Source: Bifidobacteriaceae bacterium
Lineage (GTDB): Bacteria > Actinomycetota > Actinomycetes > Actinomycetales > WQXJ01
Assembly: GCA_031272565.1 (NCBI GenBank)
Contig: JAISTN010000003.1
Location: 1-10,830 of the forward strand
Length of the DNA stretch: 10,830 nt
Direction of reading: 5' to 3'
Part shown: positions 1 through 7,815 of the stretch, piece after piece
Numbering within the stretch: the stretch's first letter is position 1
How the letters are laid out: each line of letters begins with the position of its first letter
Program-made: the position numbers and the translations under genes
The notes under the pieces: generated by a model
Told to the model about the DNA's origin: nothing
What the model saw: the letters and a program-made list of their open reading frames with translations, nothing else
Database searches by the model: none

Positions 1-2
1 CG

Positions 3-2024
3 GTCGGTGTGATCGCACTGCTGGCGGCCGGGCCGGCGGCGGCGGTCGCCGCGACGGCGCCGTCCACCGAGCCCGGTCTGACCGTCACTATCGAGGCCAC
101 CACGATCGAGTTGGACTCACCCGACCAGGTGTTGACCATCGCCGGGTCGGTCGCCAACCACACCGAGCAGACACTGGAAGGCGACGTCAACCTGCGGATT
201 GCCCTTGACCCGTTCACCTCCCTGATCGACTTGAACGCCTGGACCACCCACAGTCCCGAGGCTCTGGAGGACACCACTTGGCGGGCGGCCGCCATTGGCA
301 GCCAGTCTTTGGCACCCGGCGCCACCTTGGAGTTCACCCTCGAAGTGACCGCGGGTGACCTCAACCTGGGCAACCGGGGCAACGAGCCGGGGTGGGGCCC
401 ACGCGGCTTTGCCGTCGACTTCGAAACAGCCGAAAACTCTGTGGCCCAGGTGCGGGGGTACATCATCTACGCCCCGGCAGGGACCGTCCGGGCGGCGGTG
501 CGCCTGACGGTGGCCGCGCCGCTGACGGCGGCGTCTGGAGAAACCTCCAGCCAGGCGTTGGCCCGCGCCCAACAGATAGCGAGGGCCACGCCGCAGCCGG
601 TCGTGTCCTGGTTGATCGACCCGGAGTTGCTAGCCCAGGAGGCCGGCATCATCAGCCCCGCGGACCATCCCCTGGCGGAGGCGGTTCGGACCGGCTTGAC
701 GGCCGGCAAGGCCGTTTACGCGGTGCCCTATGGCGACCTCGACGTGGTCGGCCTGGCGCAGGTCCAGCCTCAACCCACCCAGCTCTTGGCCGAGGCCACC
801 GCCCTGGGCCAAGCCACCTTGGAAGAAACCCTGGGCGCCCAAGCCGCGGGACAGGTCCGCACCGACACGGCCTGGACCATCCAGCCAGTCGACGCCCACG
901 CCCTGACCTTCCTGGCAGCCAGTGGCTTCGAGTACGCGGTGGTGCCGGCCAATCAACTGAGCCACATCGACACCGCCCTGCATGGCACGGTGCAAGTCGC
1001 GGCGGCGGCCGAAAGCATCACCGCGCTGGTGCCGGACACCTACCTGGAGACAGTGCTGAACGGCTCCGACCCCTTGGACGTGGATCACCTGCGGTTGGAA
1101 CTGTCGTGGCTCGCCGCCCAGGCGCAGGCCACCGGCTCGCCCGCCTGGGTCACCACGGTGCTGCCGCGCGCTTGGTCCCCGCTAGAAGGCACCAAGGAAC
1201 TGCTTGATGAGTTGGCCGCCACCGAATGGGTGACCTTTGCCGGCCTGCCCAACGCCCTATCCGCACCCGAAGTGGCGACGGTGACTCCGGCTGGCGCGGC
1301 TGACACCACGCCGGGCGCCACCGGCACCTCACTCAACCAACTGGGTGCCCTGACGGACCGCGCCTACGCCTTTGCCCAGTTGACAGCCGACCCAACCGGC
1401 TTTGTCGACCAGCTTCTGCCGGTCCTACTGCAGCCCTGGTCCACCGCCAGCCCGCCTGGCCCCGAGCGCCAAGCGGCCGTTGATCAAGCCTTGGCCCAGA
1501 TGGCCGCCGCCGTGCCAGAACTTGAGGTGGTAACCGGCTCCGATGTCAATCTGATCAGCCAGGACGGCCGCATCCCGGTGACGGTGACCAACCCGTCGCA
1601 ACTGGCCGTCACGAACCTGGTGGTGTCGCTCAACCCTTCTACCCGGGCGATCCGGCCGGAAGGCACGGTGACAGTCAACATTGAGCCTGGCGGCACCGTC
1701 ACCGCCCGGGTGCCGGTCCATGCCCTGGCCAATGGCGCCTTCGAAGTGGCCGTCGAGCTGTCGAATACCGCCGGCCAGGCCGTGGCGGAGCCCGCCATCA
1801 TCACCATGCGGGTCCGGGCCGAATGGGAAGACTGGGTGACCGCCATTTTCACCGGTGGCTTCGCCTTGATCATGATTTACGGCCTGGTCACCACGGTGCA
1901 CAAGCGCCGCCAGCAAGTCAGGGACCGGCGCCAAGTCAAGATTCTGCTGGCCGGCGGTGAACCCCGCTCTGGGGCCACCGGGGCCCCGCCGGCCGCGGCC
2001 AGCGATGGAGCAGGTGCCCAGTGA
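3..2024 (+). CDS. DUF6049 family secreted, membrane-anchored protein (5' partial)
   Basis: The reading frame is open to the left edge, and the first codons encode a hydrophobic run (VGVIALLAAGPAAAVAA) ending in Ala-X-Ala. This looks like the second half of a Sec signal peptide lacking its basic start, so the true start lies outside the window; the GTG at 9 is not convincing. Numbering from that GTG, residues 20-170 look like a beta-rich extracellular domain, a segment PVVSWLIDPELL at 197-208 resembles the family's conserved Asp motif, and 520-605 look Ig-like. A single membrane helix at about 610-630 is followed by a basic tail (HKRRQQVRDRRQ), so most of the protein faces outside. It ends in a GTGA overlap with murJ, the position of Rv3909 next to MviN in Mycobacterium. 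Its biochemical role is unknown; the context suggests cell-envelope biogenesis. The family call rests on position and architecture. Confidence 0.82.
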   Translation, partial: VGVIALLAAGPAAAVAATAPSTEPGLTVTIEATTIELDSPDQVLTIAGSVANHTEQTLEGDVNLRIALDPFTSLIDLNAWTTHSPEALEDTTWRAAAIGSQSLAPGATLEFTLEVTAGDLNLGNRGNEPGWGPRGFAVDFETAENSVAQVRGYIIYAPAGTVRAAVRLTVAAPLTAASGETSSQALARAQQIARATPQPVVSWLIDPELLAQEAGIISPADHPLAEAVRTGLTAGKAVYAVPYGDLDVVGLAQVQPQPTQLLAEATALGQATLEETLGAQAAGQVRTDTAWTIQPVDAHALTFLAASGFEYAVVPANQLSHIDTALHGTVQVAAAAESITALVPDTYLETVLNGSDPLDVDHLRLELSWLAAQAQATGSPAWVTTVLPRAWSPLEGTKELLDELAATEWVTFAGLPNALSAPEVATVTPAGAADTTPGATGTSLNQLGALTDRAYAFAQLTADPTGFVDQLLPVLLQPWSTASPPGPERQAAVDQALAQMAAAVPELEVVTGSDVNLISQDGRIPVTVTNPSQLAVTNLVVSLNPSTRAIRPEGTVTVNIEPGGTVTARVPVHALANGAFEVAVELSNTAGQAVAEPAIITMRVRAEWEDWVTAIFTGGFALIMIYGLVTTVHKRRQQVRDRRQVKILLAGGEPRSGATGAPPAAASDGAGAQ

Positions 2025-3616
2025 GCGAGTCGGTCACCCGGTCCACCATGGTCATGGCCGGCGGCACGCTGGTTTCGCGCTTGACGGGCCTGGTCCGGGC
2101 GGCCACCTTGACGGCCGCCATCGGCGCCACGACGGTGGCCGCCAACGCCTTCGACGCCGCCAACTACCTACCCAGCTTCATCTATGCCATCCTGGCCGAA
2201 GGTGTCCTCAACGCCATCCTGGTACCGCAAATAGTCAAGGCCTTTGCCGTTGGCCACGGCCAGGACTACGTCCACCGCCTCCTGACCCTGGGGACCATCC
2301 TGCTGGCGGTCCTGACGGCCGTGCTGACGGTTGGTGCCGGGGCTCTGATCTGGGCTTTCACTAAGGACTGGGACGCCAGCCAGCGGGCTTTGGCCACGGT
2401 TTTCGCCTATTGGTGCATACCCCAGGTCTTCTTCTACGGCCTGTATTCCCTGTGGGGCCAGGTGCTCAACGCCCGGGGCTCATTTGGCCCGTTCATGTGG
2501 GCCCCGGCCGTCAACAACCTGGTTTCGATTGCCGGTTTTGCCGCCTTCATGGTGTTGTACGGCCGCGGCGACCATCCGCTTGACTCTTGGCACACCCCGC
2601 AGGTGGTGTTGCTGGCCGGCACGGCCACCCTGGGTATCGCCCTCCAGGCTCTGGTGCTGATCCTGCCGTTGGCCCGCCTTGGCCTGGCCCCCCGCTTGCG
2701 CTGGGGTTTCCGCGGCTACGGCCTGGGCCAGGCGGCCCGCTTGACCGGCTGGACGGCCCTGTCGCTGGCCCTGTCACAGGGGGCCTTCTGGTTGGCCTAC
2801 CGGCTGGCTTCCAGCGCCGATGCCGCCGCCCCGGCCGGCCAGGTGGTGGCCGCCAACGCGGCCTTCATGTACGCCCTGAGCACCTACATCATTCCCCACT
2901 CGCTGATTACGGTGTCTTTGACCACGGCCCTGTTTACCCAGATGAGCGAGGCGGTGCAACGCTGGGACATGGCGGCGGTGCGGCGCGATTTGTCGTATGG
3001 CATCCGCACCACCAGCGCCTTCTCTTTCCTGTTCACGGCCCTCCTGGTAGTTCTGGCGGTGCCGCTGACCCGCGTCTTGTTCCTGGGCTTGCCGTTGGCC
3101 CAGGTGCACGCCATCGCCGGGGTGCTGGTGGCGCTCAGCCTGGGCCTGGTGCCGCTTGGCATCACCCTGTTGATCAAGCGCGTCCTGTTTGCCTTTGAGG
3201 ACGGCCGGGCCTTGTTTTGGCTTCAGGTGCCCATGTCGGGGTTGTTTGTGGTCTTCTCGTTGGCCTCAGTCCGGTGGCTGCCGCCGTCCTGGTGGGTGAT
3301 TGGCATTGGGCTGGGCCAGTCCTTGTCTTTCCTGGCCGGGGCCGTGTTGCGGCTAGGCACGGTGCGGGACCGGTTGCAGGGGGTGGACGGACCGCGCCTG
3401 GCGGCCATGCACCTGCGCGGCCTGGTGGCGGCGCTGGCCGCCGGGGTGGCGGGACACTACGGCTTGAAGGTGTTTTCGGTCGACACGGTGGCGGGAGCGC
3501 TCCTGGCCCTGGTGGTGGTGGGAGTCGGCATGACGGTGGTTTACGCCGGCTTGCTGCGTTTGCTGGGCGGCCGGGAACTGACCGACTTCGCCCGCCCGCT
3601 ACTGCACCGGGGCTGA
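2021..3616 (+). CDS. murJ: MurJ-type lipid II flippase (MviN), without fused kinase domain
   Basis: This is a 531-residue polytopic protein of the MurJ/MviN family (MOP superfamily), which moves lipid II across the cytoplasmic membrane for peptidoglycan synthesis. The N terminus has the family signature MAGGTLVSRLTGLVRAA, with R20 and R26 matching the conserved arginines of the central cavity. It is followed by ANAFDAANYLP and LAEGVLNAILVPQ, and a later PHSLITVSLTTALF block occurs at 292-305. Hydrophobic segments fit about 14 membrane helices. The GTG start overlaps the upstream stop as GTGA, with GGAG at 2007-2010, so translation is probably coupled. The length is that of a bare transporter: mycobacterial MviN continues into a pseudokinase, which here is the separate next gene. 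One oddity is N42, where most MurJ proteins have Asp (Asp39 in E. coli). Confidence 0.95.
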   Translation: MSESVTRSTMVMAGGTLVSRLTGLVRAATLTAAIGATTVAANAFDAANYLPSFIYAILAEGVLNAILVPQIVKAFAVGHGQDYVHRLLTLGTILLAVLTAVLTVGAGALIWAFTKDWDASQRALATVFAYWCIPQVFFYGLYSLWGQVLNARGSFGPFMWAPAVNNLVSIAGFAAFMVLYGRGDHPLDSWHTPQVVLLAGTATLGIALQALVLILPLARLGLAPRLRWGFRGYGLGQAARLTGWTALSLALSQGAFWLAYRLASSADAAAPAGQVVAANAAFMYALSTYIIPHSLITVSLTTALFTQMSEAVQRWDMAAVRRDLSYGIRTTSAFSFLFTALLVVLAVPLTRVLFLGLPLAQVHAIAGVLVALSLGLVPLGITLLIKRVLFAFEDGRALFWLQVPMSGLFVVFSLASVRWLPPSWWVIGIGLGQSLSFLAGAVLRLGTVRDRLQGVDGPRLAAMHLRGLVAALAAGVAGHYGLKVFSVDTVAGALLALVVVGVGMTVVYAGLLRLLGGRELTDFARPLLHRG

Positions 3617-3626
3617 CCGGCCACGC

Positions 3627-3648
3627 GGCCGCCCTTGTCCGGGCGGCC
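3627..3648 (+). terminator. Strong GC hairpin just after murJ, possible terminator
   Basis: A perfect 8-bp inverted repeat, GGCCGCCC (3627-3634) and GGGCGGCC (3641-3648), encloses a 6-base loop and lies 10 bp after the murJ stop. No T-tract follows, as is common for actinobacterial hairpins, so it may terminate, attenuate or protect a 3' end. It sits in the 135-bp gap before the pseudokinase gene, which may therefore have its own transcription start. In the rest of the gap I see no clear -35/-10 pair. Confidence 0.5.
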
Positions 3649-3751
3649 AATGGCCGCGGGCCCGCATTACGGTGTGAATCCACCGGTTTGGAGGTGGCAG
3701 TCCACTAGGATTGGCCCGGAAGACCAAGCGAGCGGAAGTTGAAGGCTGCAC

Positions 3752-6676
3752 ATGGGATCAACTACCCCACGGCCCCAGTTGACGGTTGGTGATCAACTGA
3801 TGGGGCGTTATCGCCTCGAAGCTTCCCTGACCACGGACCTGCCGGATTGCGAGCGCTTCCAGGCGACCGACCGGATTTTGGGCCGCAAGGCCGAACTTTT
3901 TGTGCTGTGGGGCGATCACACGGCGGATGCCATCGACGCCGCCCGGCGGGCCGCCTTGGTGTCGGATTCGCGTTTGGTGCGGATTATCGACGCCGGCCGT
4001 TACTCGGGCATTTCCTTTGTCTTGACCGAACCGCTGGAGGGCCCCACCCTTAGCGAAGTTGGTCCGTTGCCGGCCGCCCAGGCCCGGGCCATCGCCGGTG
4101 AAGTGGCCAGTGCTTTGGCCACGGCGGCCGATGCCGATGTCCACCACTTGGCCCTGCGGCCGGAACTGATCCACCTGCCGGCCGGCTCGGCGGTCAAGAT
4201 TGGGGGCATGGCGTGGGAAGCCGCCCACCGCGGACAGGCCACGGCCGATCCTCTAGAGGCCTCCCGGCGTGATGCCAGCGATCTGGTGGCCATCCTGTAC
4301 GCCGCCCTGACGGCCCGCTGGCCTGGCGAAACGCCCAGCGACATGCCCGGCCCGCCCGTCTGGGACGGCCACCCGGTGGCGCCCATCGAACTGGTTTCAG
4401 GCGTGCCCGGTGACCTCAACACCTTGTGTTCTGTCACCCTGGCTGCCAAGGGCATTGGGCCTTCGACCCCGGCCCAGGTGATTCAAGACTTGGGCCCCTG
4501 GCCGGCCATCAGCGTGATGGCGGCCCGCGTCTTGTCGCCCCGGCCGGGCCCGGCCGACCAGGACTTTGCGCCTGCCCCGCACCCCGTGGTGGACTCCAGC
4601 CTGGAGGCGCCCAACCGGGTGCGCGAATCACAGGTTCTGCGCGAACTCAAGGCCCGCCTGGATGCGGTGCTGCCGCCCGGCCTGGCCGTACCGGAGCCGG
4701 CCTTGGAACCCGAACCGGAAGTGACGGCCGGCCTGGGTGTGATACCGCCAGTGGCGGAGCCCGTCTTGGCCGAAGAACCGGTTGAATCACCGCTGGAAGA
4801 CTTGGCCGAGGCCGAAGAGCCGCCAGTGGTTCTACCTGACCTGGCGGAAGAGTTCTTTGGCACCGGCAATGTGGGCCTCAGGCGGGACGCCCGGGCCAGG
4901 GAGGCCGCGGCGGCCGCCGAGGCCCTGGCGGCCGAGGCGGCTGAGGTGGCCGGGGTGACGCCTGACGAGGCGTTGGACCCTGGGGCCACCACCGAGTTCG
5001 TGCTCGAGGCGGAGGCCACACCGGAGCCAGGCCCGGGCGCCGAACCAGAACTGGTTCTGCCTGAACCGTGGGCACCGGCCGCGGAGGCGACTGCCCCACT
5101 GGCCGGCCCGCCCACCGATGAGGTGGTCGCACGCCTGGCTGCCCAAGCCGAGATTCAGGAAAAGCTGGCCCAAATCGAGGCCTTGCTGGGGCCGTTGGAG
5201 GCCGACCCATCGCCGCAGCCTCCGCCCACCGTACCGAACCAGATCAGCCCGCTGGCCGAATCGGCCGGCCGGCGCTCAAGGGCCCTGACCGACGAGGCCC
5301 GCCGGCAACTCCTGGCGGATCTGGACGCCGCCCTGAACGAACCCGACCCCGCGGTCGAGGCTCTACCGCCGGCGGCCCCGCTGGCCGTCCCGGCTGACGA
5401 CACCGAGGTTTTCCAGTTGGCACTGGAGGGCGCTGGCGTGGTTGACCTGGAGGACATCGAGGTGCCGCGGGCGCCATACGGCGAACTGGACGAAGCCTTG
5501 GCCTTGGAGTCCGCCGAGGGCTCTGACCTGGAATCATCCGCCACCGCGGGCGGCACCCTGGCCGAGTTGCCGCTGCCCAGCCTGGCCAGCTTGTCCAGCC
5601 CGGCCCGCGAGGAAAGCACCATCGAGGCGATCAAGGCCCGGGCGGCCGAAAAGGCAGCGGCGCTGATGGCGGCCGCGGCGGCCGAAAAGGCCGCCCTGGA
5701 GCCGCCCCCCGCCGCGGCGGAGGAACTCACTGACGACCAGCCGGCCGGGGATACCCCCTGGGCCGGGCCCAGTGGCGCTACCGGCTCGGACGAAGTGGAC
5801 CAAGCTAGCGCCCCGGCCGCCCCAGGCGACGACACCGGCCCAGACGAGGTGGCCCCGGCCACCACGGGCCCGGCGGCAGACATCCAGGCGGCCGAAACGA
5901 CCTTGCTGGCGCCAATTGCCGATGACGATGACCTGGACCAGGCCACCGCGGATGAGGCGCCCGATGGCGCCCCAACCACACTGCTCGAACCGGTGACCGA
6001 AGCGCCCGCGGCGGAAGACCTCCCGCCGGCCGAGGACGTCCCAGCCGCTGAGCCACCGGCCGAGACCAGCCCGGCGGCTGCCCCAACACCGCCCACCACG
6101 GCTCCCAAGACCGGCTGGCGGGCCGCCCGGGCCGCCCGCAAAGCCGAGGCCCAAGCCGCCGCCCTGGCGGCCAAACCGGACACCACTGGCCAACCAGAAC
6201 CGGCCCCCGCCAAGACGCCCACCGCCCCACCCGAACCGGAACCGGACAGCGTTGGCCAAGCGGCATCAGCCGCCCTGCCCGAGCCGGCCAAGCCGGCCAA
6301 GCCAGATAAGCCAGCCAAGCCCACCGAACAGGACGCCACCGGCCAGCCAGAACCGGCCTCAGCAGCCAAGCCTGCCAAGGCTGAACAGCCTGACACCACG
6401 CCGGCCGCCACCAAACCGGCCGCCACCAATGAGCCAACCTTCTTCGACACCGCCACCACGCCCTTCGGCAAGGTCCTGGACGGGCCCGACTTGGCCACCC
6501 CCACGCCGCCGCGCAAGTGGCGGACGTTCCTGGTCTTTGCCCTGGTGTTCGTGGCCGTGGTGGTGATTGGTCTACTGGCCCTGACCCGGGCCGGCGTGAT
6601 CGATCTGGGCGGCCCGGCACTTGCCCCCGGCCCGGCCGCGGCCTATGCTGCCAGTTTCACCCCCTTTGTGCTCTAA
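3752..6676 (+). CDS. MurJ-associated pseudokinase, single-pass membrane protein with long disordered linker
   Basis: Residues 17-250 keep the order of a Ser/Thr kinase fold (start GRYRLE, VHHLALRPELIHL, VKIGGMAW, RRDASDLVAILYAALTARWPG), but every catalytic element is lost. There is no glycine-rich loop, the VAIK Lys aligns with F50, the HRD Asp with A134, the metal-binding Asn with L139, and DFG reads GMA at 152-154. It is therefore a pseudokinase, expected to bind rather than phosphorylate. Residues about 260-920 are low-complexity Ala/Pro/Glu, acidic first and Lys/Pro-rich later, with Ala-rich helical patches near 383-400, 458-480 and 622-650. A basic RKWR precedes one membrane helix (925-944) and a 30-residue outside tail. 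In Mycobacterium the equivalent domain is fused to MviN, is phosphorylated by PknB and recruits the FHA protein FhaA. The ATG has GAAGG at 3741-3745. The trxB gene starts 25 bp downstream. Confidence 0.85.
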   Translation: MGSTTPRPQLTVGDQLMGRYRLEASLTTDLPDCERFQATDRILGRKAELFVLWGDHTADAIDAARRAALVSDSRLVRIIDAGRYSGISFVLTEPLEGPTLSEVGPLPAAQARAIAGEVASALATAADADVHHLALRPELIHLPAGSAVKIGGMAWEAAHRGQATADPLEASRRDASDLVAILYAALTARWPGETPSDMPGPPVWDGHPVAPIELVSGVPGDLNTLCSVTLAAKGIGPSTPAQVIQDLGPWPAISVMAARVLSPRPGPADQDFAPAPHPVVDSSLEAPNRVRESQVLRELKARLDAVLPPGLAVPEPALEPEPEVTAGLGVIPPVAEPVLAEEPVESPLEDLAEAEEPPVVLPDLAEEFFGTGNVGLRRDARAREAAAAAEALAAEAAEVAGVTPDEALDPGATTEFVLEAEATPEPGPGAEPELVLPEPWAPAAEATAPLAGPPTDEVVARLAAQAEIQEKLAQIEALLGPLEADPSPQPPPTVPNQISPLAESAGRRSRALTDEARRQLLADLDAALNEPDPAVEALPPAAPLAVPADDTEVFQLALEGAGVVDLEDIEVPRAPYGELDEALALESAEGSDLESSATAGGTLAELPLPSLASLSSPAREESTIEAIKARAAEKAAALMAAAAAEKAALEPPPAAAEELTDDQPAGDTPWAGPSGATGSDEVDQASAPAAPGDDTGPDEVAPATTGPAADIQAAETTLLAPIADDDDLDQATADEAPDGAPTTLLEPVTEAPAAEDLPPAEDVPAAEPPAETSPAAAPTPPTTAPKTGWRAARAARKAEAQAAALAAKPDTTGQPEPAPAKTPTAPPEPEPDSVGQAASAALPEPAKPAKPDKPAKPTEQDATGQPEPASAAKPAKAEQPDTTPAATKPAATNEPTFFDTATTPFGKVLDGPDLATPTPPRKWRTFLVFALVFVAVVVIGLLALTRAGVIDLGGPALAPGPAAAYAASFTPFVL
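6283..6318 (+). repeat. Four 9-base tandem repeats encoding Pro-Ala-Lys units
   Basis: Four consecutive 9-base units occur: GCCGGCCAA twice, then GCCAGATAA and GCCAGCCAA. They encode P-A-K units (one P-D-K) from residue 845 of the pseudokinase linker. A flanking pair of TGQPEPA segments (6185-6205 and 6338-6358, 51 codons apart) shows further internal duplication. Such short in-frame repeats can change copy number by slippage without breaking the frame. Confidence 0.75.
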
Positions 6677-6701
6677 TCCGCTTGCCCTTCCTGGAGGTTC
6701 A

Positions 6702-7685
6702 GTGCCCGAGGTCATCATTATCGGTTCTGGGCCGGCCGGTTACACGGCCGCCATCTACGCCGCCCGCGCCGGCTACACGCCGGTGGTCATCGCCGGCTCA
6801 GTGACCGCCGGCGGAGCCTTGATTAACACCACCGAGGTGGAGAACTTCCCCGGTTTCCCCGAGGGCGTACTGGGCCCCGACCTGATGGAGCGGATGGCCG
6901 CTCAGGCCACCAAGTTTGGGGCCCAAGTCGAGTTCGACGACGCCACCGAGGTGGAGTTGGCCGGACCGGTCAAGCGGGTTCGGACCGGCAACGGCCTGGA
7001 GTTCACCGCGCCGGCGCTGGTCATCGCCACCGGATCGGCCGCCAAAGGGCTGGGGCTGGCAGCGGAACAGCGGCTCGGTGGGCGCGGTGTCAGCTATTGC
7101 GCCACCTGTGACGGCTTCTTCTTCCGGGGCAAGGACATCATGGTGGTTGGTGGCGGCGACAGCGCCATGGAGGAAGCCATCTTCCTGACCAAGTTCGCCT
7201 CCAAGGTGACCGTGGTCCACCGGCGCAGCGAACTTAGGGCCTCCCGCATCATGGCGGAGCGGGCCTTGGCCCACCCCGGCATCGAGTTCGTCTTCAACGC
7301 CGTCATCAGCGACATCCATGGCGACACGGCCGTCACCGGCGTGACCTTGACCGATACCGTGACCGGGCAGACCAGCCACCGGGAAACCGCGGCCGTCTTT
7401 GTCGCCATCGGGCACACGCCCAGGTCGACCCTGTTCGCTGACCAGGTGGAGCTTGACCCGGCCGGCTACATCGTGGTGCACGGCAACCCGGCGCCAGGCG
7501 CGGAGGGCACCGCCTACACCACCGCCACCTCCCAGCCCGGCGTCTTCGCCTGTGGCGACGTGGTGGACCACATCTACCGCCAAGCCATCACCGCGGCCGC
7601 CTCCGGCGCCCGGGCCGCCATCGACGCCCACAACTACTTAACCGAACTGGCAGCCGGCGGCGGCCTGGCGGCGGCCACGGTGTGA
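6702..7685 (+). CDS. trxB: Thioredoxin reductase (NADPH)
   Basis: This 327-residue FAD enzyme transfers electrons from NADPH to oxidised thioredoxin in the cytoplasm. The FAD-binding GSGPAG lies at 8-13 and the redox-active CATC at 133-136. The NADPH-binding GGGDSA is at 150-155, and HRR at 173-175 is typical for holding the 2'-phosphate. The C-terminal FAD motif is GVFACGDV. Length and motif spacing are normal for low-molecular-weight TrxB. I chose the GTG at 6702 because GGAGG lies 4 bases upstream (6693-6697) and it puts the FAD motif at the usual place; an in-frame start at 6621 would add 27 unrelated residues and overlap the pseudokinase. It is 25 bp after that gene, so probably co-transcribed, with trxA next. 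No SigR-type promoter is visible. Confidence 0.96.
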   Translation: MPEVIIIGSGPAGYTAAIYAARAGYTPVVIAGSVTAGGALINTTEVENFPGFPEGVLGPDLMERMAAQATKFGAQVEFDDATEVELAGPVKRVRTGNGLEFTAPALVIATGSAAKGLGLAAEQRLGGRGVSYCATCDGFFFRGKDIMVVGGGDSAMEEAIFLTKFASKVTVVHRRSELRASRIMAERALAHPGIEFVFNAVISDIHGDTAVTGVTLTDTVTGQTSHRETAAVFVAIGHTPRSTLFADQVELDPAGYIVVHGNPAPGAEGTAYTTATSQPGVFACGDVVDHIYRQAITAAASGARAAIDAHNYLTELAAGGGLAAATV

Positions 7686-7710
7686 CGCTCGTCACCACGA
7701 GGACACCAAC

Positions 7711-7782
7711 ATGGCAAGAGTTGCTTGGCTTTGGCTTGCGCGCCGGTGCGCGCCGGGCGGCCCAATGTGCGACGATTGCTGA
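7711..7782 (+). CDS. Possible leader peptide of 23 residues upstream of trxA
   Basis: A short ORF starts at an ATG with GAGGA (7699-7703) 7 bases before it, as good a ribosome site as those of the neighbouring genes. It begins MARVAWLWLARRC and ends CDDC just before TGA, giving 3 Cys and 2 Trp in 23 codons. The stop is 22 bases before the trxA ribosome site. A GC hairpin lies inside codons 10-15, so ribosome position could influence folding. Cys-rich leader ORFs that sense cysteine are known in mycobacteria, but those are polycysteine and leaderless. This one lacks a Cys run, and the ORF could be chance in a 130-bp gap. Confidence 0.25.
   Translation: MARVAWLWLARRCAPGGPMCDDC
7738..7753 (+). 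other. GC hairpin in the trxB-trxA gap
   Basis: GCGCGC (7738-7743), loop CGGT, GCGCGC (7748-7753) form a 6-bp all-GC stem with a tetraloop. It could weaken read-through from trxB or act with the overlapping short ORF; no T-tract follows. Alternating GC is self-complementary, so chance is possible. Confidence 0.35.
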
Positions 7783-7815
7783 TCGACAAACCATGACCCA
7801 CCAGAGGAGATTCCC

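Noticed and set aside
3706..3711. TAGGAT as a -10 element for the pseudokinase gene
   Set aside because: It fits TANNNT, but no -35 is present at 16-19 bp, so it cannot be supported from sequence alone.
3650..3742. 30-codon ORF in the murJ-pseudokinase gap
   Set aside because: No ribosome-binding site precedes its ATG, it begins 2 bp after the hairpin stem, and the composition is not distinctive.
5155..6516. Long minus-strand ORF (453 codons) opposite the pseudokinase linker
   Set aside because: It is antisense to Ala/Pro/Glu-rich coding DNA. Its Ser/Ala/Gly-rich product is the mirror of biased codons and has no domain-like pattern.
6621..6701. Upstream in-frame start for trxB
   Set aside because: It would add 27 residues with no family match and overlap the pseudokinase coding region; the GTG at 6702 has the ribosome site.
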